Source: Juglans regia (Eukaryota; Streptophyta; Magnoliopsida; Fagales; Juglandaceae). From it: 64,000 nucleotides of DNA. This document shows, piece after piece, positions 56,370-64,000 of this stretch. The notes below the pieces were generated by a model, which was given only the letters and a program-made list of their open reading frames with translations, was not told the DNA's origin and made no database searches. Every line of letters starts with the position of its first letter. Within the stretch, counting starts at the first letter, position 1. Where the stretch lies: contig NC_049905.1 of assembly GCF_001411555.2 (NCBI RefSeq), positions 11,685,053 to 11,749,052 of the forward strand, in the 5' to 3' direction. The position numbers were made by a program, and so were the translations under genes.

Positions 56370-59174
56370 GAACACCAGTCTTTGGGGACTTTAACGAAAT
56401 TCTTTATCACAGAAAGAAGTATGGAGGCAGGTTCAAGTCCGATAAATTGTTGGAGGATTTTAGAGATGTGTTATCAATGTGTAATTTGAGAGATATGGGG
56501 TTTCATGGAGTCCACTTTCTTGCTAATTGTTTGTGGTGTAATTTGTTTCCTAATATGCGGGTTCAGCATGGGGTAGCCTCCTATTCGGATCATATCCCTC
56601 TGTGGTGGGGTTCAGATGGTGGGTTTATAAAACGACGTCATAGAAAGTTATTTAGATTTGAAGCCATGTGGGTTGGGGAGGAGGAATGTGCTAGATCATA
56701 GAAAGAACTTGGGATCAAATGGAAGGTTCTCCTTCACTTACTAAGGTCATGGATTCCATTCCAAATGTGCTTCTGATTTGGGAATTTGGAATAAACATTC
56801 TTTTGGGAATATGCAAAAGGAATTAGCTATTGCTAAAAGGAGATTGGAGGTGTTGCAAGAAACTGGTCCATCTAGTTTTTCAGTGACAGAACAACAACAA
56901 GCAAGGGATTAGGTCCAAAAGTGGCTTGAGAGAGATGAAGTTATGCATAAACAAAGATCTCGGGTCATGTGGCTGAGAGAGGGAAACAGTAATTCTAGAT
57001 TTTTCACTCTGAAGCTTCAGGTAGAAGAAAGAACAATTCTATTTTGTAGCTACAAGATGAGTTGGGTATTTGGAAGAAGGTGTTCAGCTGGATGATTTAG
57101 TGACTAATTATTTTACAAAGTTGTTCTCTGCTGCAGATGAGGTGGATATGGAGGCAGTTATTACTGGGGTAGAGAGCCGGGTAACAAATGAGATGAACAA
57201 AGATTTACTAAGACCTTATGTGGCTGAGGAGGTTGAAGCTGCTATTAAACTGATGCATCCATCTAAAGCTCCAGGACCAAATGGGATGTCTCCAAATTTT
57301 TTTAGAAGTATTGGTCAGTGATAGGTACGTCTGTTATTGACTTAGTGCTTTTGGCTTTGAATGTTGGAGAATTTCCTAGGAATTTGAACCACACTTACAT
57401 AACTTTAATTCTTAAAAAAATTGGTCCTTCTAAAGTAGCAGATTGTAGACCAATTAGCTTGTGCAATGTGCTCTACAAGATTTTATCAAAAGTCATTGCA
57501 AATAGGTTAAAGAAAGTGTTGCCTTTTGTCATTTCTGAAACCCAATCTGCTTTTGTACCTGATAGACAAATCTCTGATAATATTTTGATTGCAAATGAGT
57601 TGTTGCATTGCTTGAGGAATAAGAAAAAAGGAAGAAAGGGATTTATGTCACTAAAACTTTATATGAGCAAGGCATACGATAGAGTGGAGTGACATTTTTT
57701 GGAAAGAATGATGGTCGCTCTCAATTTTGCACCTAGTATGATTAGTTTAGTCATGAAGTGTGTTAAAACTGTTTCTTTTTCCATTATGGTCAATGGTTGT
57801 CCAAAAGGGCCTATTATTCCAAGTCGAGGAATTAGACAAGGAGATCCATTGTCGCCTTATTTGTTTCTCTTGTACACTGAAGGCTTGATTAGCTTGTTGA
57901 AAAGGGAAGTTGGTAGGGGGGTTGTTGAGGGTATAAAAATCTTAGGGTGCTCTAAGAGTTAATCATTTGCTATTCACCAATGATAGTGTGATCTTTTGTA
58001 GAGTGGATGTGGTTACAAATGAGAAAATTCAGCTTTTATTGAGTACTTATGAGAATGCTTCTGGCCAGTGTATTAATAAAGATAAGACGGCTATGGTTTT
58101 TAGTTGAAATGCTCAGGAAGATTTAAAGGTTTAAATTATGCAGCGCTGGGGGTAGCCATACACAACAGTTTGGAAAGTATTTGGGACTTCCTCCAATGGT
58201 AGGTAGATCAAAGAAAGAAGCTTTTTCTAGTGTTAAACAAAGGCTATGGCAGAAACTACAAATGTGGAGAGGGAATATGTTGTCACAAGGGGGAGGGAGG
58301 TTTTGCTTAAAGCTATAGCAATGTCTATTCCGACATATGCTATGAGTTGTTTCATGTTTCCCAAATCTTTATGTTCTAAGTTAGAAAAGATGATGGCTAA
58401 TTTTTGGTGGGGAAATCAATCTAAAGAACGGAAGATTCATTGGGTTAGTTGGGAGAAGTTATGTGACTCGAAGTTTCATGGGGTTTGGGTTTTAAAAATT
58501 TAAGGCTCTTTAATTTGGCTATCCTAGCTAAACAAGGTTAGCGTCTTTTGAAGAATGAAAATGCACTTTTGTTTAAAGTGTACAAAGCTAAGTATTTTTC
58601 CAGTACTAGTTTTTTTTAGGCAAAAGCTAGATTGCATTCTTCTTTTATCTGGAAGGGAATTTGGGAAGCTAGTAATTCCATTTTAAAGGAAGGTTGTAGG
58701 TGGCGTGTGGGGAATGGAATGAATATAAGAGTTTTTAAGAATTCTTGGCTACCGGGAATCAACCTGTCTGCTTGTTTTTCTGATTATTCAAATGTTGATT
58801 CAGATATGAGGGTTAATTCTTTGATAGATGAGAGAACACAAGATGGTGGAATGTTAATAGCTTAAGGGCTCTCTTGAATCCAAACGAGGTGAGCTAAATT
58901 TTGAAGGTGAATGTATGTGAAAATGTAGAAGATTTTGTTTTTCGGATACATGAGAGAACTGGTATGTATTCGGTAAAAGGTGCATATAAGATGCTTCAAA
59001 AATCTGAAACTCAAGGTAGGGGGAAGGTTCAAGAAATAGCTATGCAACAGCCTTTTGGAAATGTTTGTGGAATTTGAAATTGCCTAGGAAGATGAAGATT
59101 TTTGCATGGAAAGCTTGTTTAGAAAAGTTGCCAACTTTAAAAAATTTGAAAAACAAGCATGTTATTGATAATGA
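56370..59174 (+). mobile_element. L1-type LINE, 5'-truncated, decayed, interrupted at its 3' end
   Basis: Plus-strand ORF2 homology begins inside the endonuclease (FGDFNEILYHRKKYGGR at about 56382) and runs through RT to the zinc region, where it stops at 59174 against a CACTA-like end. It is closest by eye to the LINE at 44159-49872. The remaining RNase H and poly(A) should lie beyond the right edge of the window. Confidence 0.88.
56375..59174 (+). pseudogene. LINE ORF2 remnant (partial endonuclease, RT, zinc region)
   Basis: Frames broken by at least eight stops or shifts. The endonuclease has an internal deletion of about 25 codons near 56505. RT pieces include DCRPISLCNVLYKILSKVIA, SAFVPDRQISDN, MSKAYDRVE and RQGDPLSPYLF. 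The catalytic box at about 57972 reads FTNDS where active enzymes have FADDS, and LYMSKAYD replaces LDMSKAYD, so two catalytic aspartates are gone. Later pieces match the post-RT region (YAMSCFMFPKSLCSKLEKMM, WRVGNGMNIRVFKNSWLPG) and the start of the zinc region (LPTLKNLKNK). Confidence 0.88.
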
Positions 59175-59575
59175 CATTACAAGAAATCAGACATTTTCCA
59201 GCGATTTTTAGATCGCTGCAAAAAAAATCACTGCAAATAGTCTTTATTTATGGCGATTATTAATTCCCCGCTGAATTCCAACTTAATTCATAAGACATTT
59301 TGAAGTGGAATTCATGGTTCATTTATTGCAGCGATGTTTTGAACTATTGCGGTGACTTTTTTCGTCGCAAAATGTTTTTACTGTAGCGGCGAATTAAAAT
59401 CGCTGTAAAATTCGTAAGCCTTGTACCAAATTTATGTGGCTATTTCAGGCAAATTTTAATCTCCGTAAATGAGAATTTTACATCCATTTTCTTAATCGCC
59501 GCATGAGCTTCCCATCTTGAGCGGCGAAAGTTTTTTTTTTGGCGGTGATAATAACTCACCGCAAAACTCTTCCAA
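59175..59575 (+). mobile_element. Left end of a second CACTA-type element (candidate)
   Basis: CATTACAAGAAATCAGAC starts abruptly inside the LINE. The common plant CACTA end is CACTACAAGAAA, so there is one C to T change. It is followed at 59208-59570 by subterminal-type repeats based on GCGATTTTTA/AATCGC, GCGGCGA and TCACCGC, in both orientations, as in many CACTA families. The right end and target duplication are not in the window. Everything from 59175 to 64000 may belong to this element. Confidence 0.65.
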
Positions 59576-59685
59576 AATTTAATTCACCTGCCTTTTGCCC
59601 TTGTTCATTTCCCTCAAACTGCTCCTCCCTCTCTCCCCAATCCGTCTTTGTCTCTCGCATGGTGCACAAAAAACTACAGGTATTT

Positions 59686-59691
<6 letters not shown>

Positions 59692-59734
<43 letters not shown>

Positions 59735-59749
59735 TCTCTCTCTCTCTCC
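59692..59749. repeat. CT microsatellite
   Basis: About 58 bp of nearly pure CT with two CC interruptions. The Ser/Leu and Arg/Glu open frames over it are artefacts. Confidence 0.95.
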
Positions 59750-60220
59750 TCTGCAGATGTTTTGTGGGTTTGCTACTGCGCATTTGTGTTCATTGTTGGA
59801 GTTCTGAGTTGCCGATCGGTGGTAAGGCCCTTCTCCTTCACTGCTTCCCACGAACACACCCACACCCACATTCACTTCAAGTTAATTTCCATTCCCATGA
59901 AATTTCTGTGAAATGAATTTTAACCCATGCATGTCCGTGGGTTTTAGGGATTTTTCCTACATTTTGTACGGGGTATCCTTTATCTTGATATTTCCCATGT
60001 TAAATGGCTAGGTACATACAGAGGGGAAAACCAGAATTTGGTTTCATTCTATTTGAGTCCGAGTCTTTGAAATGGCCCGAGTTTGTAGAATTTGATGATG
60101 TTAATGGAAATGTGCTAACAGTTAGCTCATTTTCAAAGAAAAATTGTGTGCCCCAAGTAATCATGGCTTAAATTCCTGTTTAGCTCGAGTCTCATTATTC
60201 TCTCTATTTGAAACTTATAG

Positions 60221-60400
60221 ATGGCAAAGAAGAATAAGGAAATGTATTTGCAAGAAATGGAAGCTTCCAAGTAGAAGAAAGATGAAGAAGCTGTCAACCT
60301 CATAAAGGAAGAGGAAGAGTAGATGAAACTTCATAAGCATGAGGCCTTTCAGCTTTCTGAAAAGTGAAGAAGAAGGAGAAAACTGAGAATATAATCAAGG
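60221..60400 (+). pseudogene. Exon-like Lys/Glu-rich fragment, broken
   Basis: It is bounded by an acceptor-like CTTATAG (60214-60220) and a donor GTACGT (60401). The reading MAKKNKEMYLQEMEASK continues in a charged, helix-forming pattern but is broken by TAG twice and by a frame change near 60363. Composition and splice-like borders suggest a decayed exon of some gene. I do not recognise the family. Confidence 0.4.
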
Positions 60401-62497
60401 TACGTTAACAAACAATCGTAAATTCTTTTTTTTTTTTTTTTGTCTTTAAGTGTGAAGACTTTTACTGCTGCTAATATAGTTCTCCAATGTGCATAAAACG
60501 AAAGAAAATCGACAGAAGGAGTAGTAGCAGAAGTAAGATAGGAAGACCAACTCTTTATTATATTTAATGAGATTTTCTCCAATGTTTTGTAGTTTTTAGC
60601 TTGCTTTGCTCTCACTTGAGTCTTTCAGGTTGCTCTTGATGTTAAAGAAATGCAATCTTTTATTTTTTTTTTCTCAATCTTATATTTTATTGTCACAATA
60701 TTTTTTTTATCTCTTTCATTTAAATTCTTTTGTCAGCCACTTAATTGTTTTGTTAGCCTCTTAATTTTTTTGTCAGCCATATTCAAAGACTACTTGATAA
60801 TTACCTGTCATCGACTAGGATCGGATCAGTGAGAAATGGTCGAGGTAGCATAGTTTTGATGATGGGTTTTCTTTTTGTGACATCAACTTGTTTAGAGTGT
60901 AGTTGAACAAAGACCATTAGAGTGAAAAAATATTTGTTAGAGCAAATATTTGTGACAAAGTATTTAGCAGCACAAGATGGTTAGAGTGACAAAATATTTG
61001 TTAGAACAAATATTTGTTTTGTCAGGTATGTAGCTTAAGAATAGCATCGTGAGAGCCATGAGGTGTATAGTGTTGTTCTGTATGAGAAATCTCAAAGGTG
61101 TTGACCCCATCTTTTTCTTGGGAAAAGTTGAGAGAGAGAGAGAGAGTGCTTTGTTGTTAAGTTCAATGATCTTGCTCAACTCTGTTTTTTCCCTTTCAAC
61201 AAGTCTAGGATTAGTGTTGGTGCAGTTCTTAGTGTAGTTACTATAGATTTTGGGTTATTTATTTAAGTTGCAACCATAAAATGCATACATGAAGTATCTA
61301 ACTTGAGTTAAAATATAGTGAACTAGGGTTCTTGATTTTGCTTCTTATAAATCGCTGTTCAAATATATAGGTTAAGTAGACTATATGATTTTTTATAGTT
61401 ATCAAACTTTAAAACTCCTCATTTCAAGCATTCTAAAGGAATTCATGAAAATAACTAATAGCATGCTTGCTGTCCAATAAAGGCCATTGAGTTTTCTACA
61501 TGAAAGATATACGAAGATCGTGGGTTAAGAATGTACAAATGATAGGAATTTACTTAGAAATGGAAGAGAAGAAGGAAGTATAAAAAATCTGGAAATTTCA
61601 CTAATAAAATGGCATTTGACAGCTTTTTAGTAACTTGTTGGAACCAAATTAAATGAAGAGCTAAAGGTTATAAGATAGCTGGTTTTTGTCCCTTGTTTTC
61701 AATATTTTTTCATACAAACAAATAACTTTGGTTGAGCAAAAGATGCCAATGAAAAATGGGGATGAAATGGACTGGTTGAAGAAGCAAAACAGAGTGCATA
61801 GAATTTTCTGCTATGCAATGGACAGCCAGCAGCTTTAGTACTTTCATGCTCATTTTCTGTAGACTGGTTGAAGAAAGATGGATGCTCATTATTCCTAAAA
61901 GGGAAATTATATTGATATTTAATTGTTCAAATCAATATCAAATTAATATTGATATGCTCATTATGCTAAAGCCACGTGTATAGTAATTCACCTAACTTAT
62001 TGTGTCCAAAACATGAATTGCTAATCCATGGCCTCGTTAGTTTCTTTTTTGAGCAACCAACCAACCAAATAAGAACAGCATGAAAAAAGAACAAAAATTT
62101 ACTCACATCAACACATGTTTGAGGATAGGTAAGGGTGTTGGGTCAGATGGGGTTCACTCCCATCTTGTTGAGCCACATCAAAAGTTTACTATATATCCAA
62201 ACATTTGTCTTTACATTCATGTAATTAATTCAGTACCCTTAGAATGAGTGTTATATTGATCCTTGTGTGCGTTCCAAAATATTGATTGTGTTGACAGATT
62301 TCAATGAAAAGTTTATGAATTGATCTGAATATTTTTCAGCTAAGGTGAAAACTCTTAATCAAAAAGCTACATGCCATGCATTAGTTCTATATTTGAAAGG
62401 TTTTTAAAAACATAAAAACCCATAAAAATCTTGAGATTAGGGATATGTATATATATAATATATGTATATATAGATATTGTAGCTTATGTCAATGTAG

Positions 62498-62570
62498 GTT
62501 GCTCTTGCCACCAACTGGTCACTTGGTAGTTGTTGGTCATTTAATGTCCAATGAAATTGTTACAGCCCGG
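62498..62570 (+). pseudogene. Exon-like fragment, 24 codons
   Basis: An acceptor-like CAATGTAG precedes it and a consensus donor GTAAGT follows at 62571. It is open in one frame (LLLPPTGHLVVVGHLMSNEI). The family was not recognised. It may be a chance open frame, but the paired splice consensus is notable next to two other exon-like pieces. Confidence 0.3.
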
Positions 62571-63729
62571 GTAAGTTATCAGTACTTTTTCATTTCTCCT
62601 TCTTCTTACTTTTTACTTTTTATATATCTTTCATCACTATTCTCTCTCATTCTTTAAATGTATGCTATATTGCTGGCCGCTTGCCCTTGGATTCAGTATT
62701 TTATAATACTACTTTAAAATGGGTTTTCCAGGATAATATGGTTAAAAGTAGTACACAAAGCATCCAACTAGCACTAAATCAGGGTATCTTATAATGTATT
62801 GGTGGTGGGGTAGAGAGACACTTGTATTCAGTTGGATACCTAAAATATTATATGAGCATTCTAGGTGTTTTCAATATAAAGCTTTAAGGTAACTGTTTGT
62901 TCTATCTTATTGCAAGTTGTAAAGTTTGTCTGATTGACATTTATTAATTTATTCCAAAGTTTTCATTTTAGCTTCTTTCTTGGGGCTTGGAGGGTCTTAC
63001 TGGAAACAATGGGACAGTTAAATGATGTGTTTCACATTAGATGTGTTTCTTCCTTTGGTTTGTTGCTTAGGTTCTCTAACAAATAACAATCTATCCACTA
63101 TTTTCACATTAAATGTTTAGAAAAGTTACCACTAGTGTATATATGTGTTTTTATAACATTAAAAAAATAACAAATTTTCTTTTATATATATATATATAAA
63201 AAAAACATGCTCAAGGGGGAACTTGAGGGTTGAGTAGCAGCACCTTTTATGATGTTGTGTATCAAATGAAATATCATTACAAATTTAGTAAAAGTTACTT
63301 ATAGACAAATGGTTTTCAAGATTTAATAAAACTTTTAAGTTCATTTTTTATCAGCTTGTCAATGTTACTTTGCCATTTCTACTGCTTTTTCTACTCTTGA
63401 GGTGTATGTATGTAGACACACTCTTTATTCCTTATAAAAAATATATATACATACATATGTGTGTGTGTGTGTAAATCAGTGTTATAAATAACCTGATAAG
63501 CTTTTAAAGTTGTTGATATTGGAAAGTAATGAATAACTGTTTCAAGGTATATTTCTACCGATGCCATTGCATCTCTTTTGATATATTGAACTCTAAAATA
63601 TCAAAGCCTGTCCTTTCACCTTCTAAAGTTGTTGACTATTCATGTATTACACTCCCTGCTTTTATTAATGGTGAACGCGCTGCTACTTTAATATCACCTT
63701 GTAAAGTTGTTGAATACTTCATTTTGCAG

Positions 63730-63875
63730 ACTTCGAAGCCGACTGTGGCTTCAATTCAAATCTCATCATATTGCTACTGGAGCTGTCTTCCTTACTGCTA
63801 AGTTTCTGAATTTAGATCTTACATCTTATCAAGATATCTGGCAATAGTTCCAAACAACACCAGAAATTATACAAG
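63730..63875 (+). pseudogene. Cyclin-T-like exon with premature stop
   Basis: An exon-like piece between TTTTGCAG and GTATTG. Its translation contains LRSRLWLQFKSHHIATGAVF, then LTAKFLNLDLTSYQDIWQ, a TAG stop (63845-63847), then FQTTPEII. This closely follows the second cyclin fold of plant cyclin-T (CYCT1 type): LQFKPH.IAAGA..LAAKFL and W.EF..TP, where the stop replaces a glutamate codon. Cyclin T partners CDK9-like kinases in transcription elongation. Only this exon was recognised; upstream cyclin exons were not found in the window. It is probably a captured or pseudogene fragment. The possibility that it is a decayed gene continuing past 64000 remains. Confidence 0.65.
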
Positions 63876-64000
63876 GTATTGTAGTCTTGTGGTGATTTAC
63901 TTCCTTGACTTATGCTCAAAGCTGATTTATTATGCATAGTTACGTGAGCCTTTGCAATCTTTGAAACTGAAACTGAAATTTTCTTCAAGATGCTCAAAGA
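63876..64000 (+). other. Intron-like right edge
   Basis: Sequence after the donor-like GTATTG to the end of the window. No feature recognised. Confidence 0.4.

Larger units (their letters stand above)
59750..63729. other. Mostly non-coding region with exon-like fragments
   Basis: No long open frame and no transposase motif. 60900-61025 holds two imperfect copies of GTTAGAGTGA..AAATATTTGTTAGA, each with an internal AAATATTTG...CAAATATTTG palindrome. A GA run lies at 61130-61144 and a GT run at 63459-63472. Two exon-like pieces are listed separately. If the CACTA-type end at 59175 is real, this would be captured or filler sequence inside that element. Confidence 0.45.

Noticed and set aside
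59539..59916. Open frames on both strands around 59.6-59.9 kb
   Set aside because: All cross the CT microsatellite and are Ser/Leu or Arg/Glu strings.
1..64000. tRNA, rRNA or other structural RNA genes
   Set aside because: Scanned by eye for tRNA A/B-box patterns and found only retroelement primer sites. A covariance-model search would be needed to exclude them fully.

Overview
This window is plant nuclear DNA, almost certainly from a dicot and probably a woody one. It is AT-rich, has no operons, and is built almost entirely from plant transposable elements: Ty1/copia, Athila-like and chromovirus-like Ty3/gypsy, plant L1-type LINEs, En/Spm (CACTA) and a hAT-type MITE. I found no intact ordinary host gene, no tRNA or rRNA gene and no CRISPR. 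The nearest thing to host coding sequence is a broken cyclin-T-like exon at the right edge.

Region 1 (1-42 kb) is a deep transposon nest. A decayed Ty1/copia element (784-4070) is cut inside its reverse transcriptase by the left LTR of a minus-strand Athila-like gypsy element. That element runs, with interruptions, from 4071 to about 41970. A LINE (5100-13973, 14-bp target duplication) sits in its 3' LTR. A gypsy solo LTR (10089-13860) sits in that LINE, and a hAT-type MITE (10134-10445, 8-bp duplication) sits in the solo LTR. Further right, an 11.2-kb CACTA transposon (15267-26504, duplication AAG) lies in the 3' untranslated part of the Athila element. A 4.6-kb gypsy element with both LTRs (28304-32951) lies in its RNase H region, and a 4.1-kb solo LTR (34415-38516, duplication CAGGC) lies between its protease and reverse transcriptase. 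Athila gag, a degenerate Asp-tRNA-type primer site and the 5' LTR close the nest at about 41.97 kb.

The CACTA element is the best preserved DNA transposon. It has a TNP2/TNPD-like transposase gene (20618-24169), a six-exon TNPA-like gene (24240-25765), and a third gene on the opposite strand (17158 down to 15923). The third gene resembles the plant transposon protein domain of the PF20167 class. Dozens of copies of the palindrome GTTCGAAC lie at both ends and also in internal islands. Both transposase genes carry one likely inactivating lesion.

Region 2 (42-59 kb) is LINE-rich. It holds a nearly complete LINE on + (44159-49872), a young 5'-truncated LINE on - (50585-53494, 11-bp duplication, 948-codon open frame), an RNase H fragment on - (54060-54480), an inverted fragment of the 10-kb solo-LTR family (about 55790-56210), and an older LINE on + (56370-59174).

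Region 3 (59175-64000) begins with what looks like the left end of a second CACTA-type element, inserted in the last LINE. Downstream are exon-like fragments with plausible splice sites, including the broken cyclin-T-like exon at 63730-63875. This suggests gene-fragment capture, but the right end of the element lies outside the window.

Splice sites, target duplications and motifs were read by eye. Family names come from remembered motif patterns, not from database searches.
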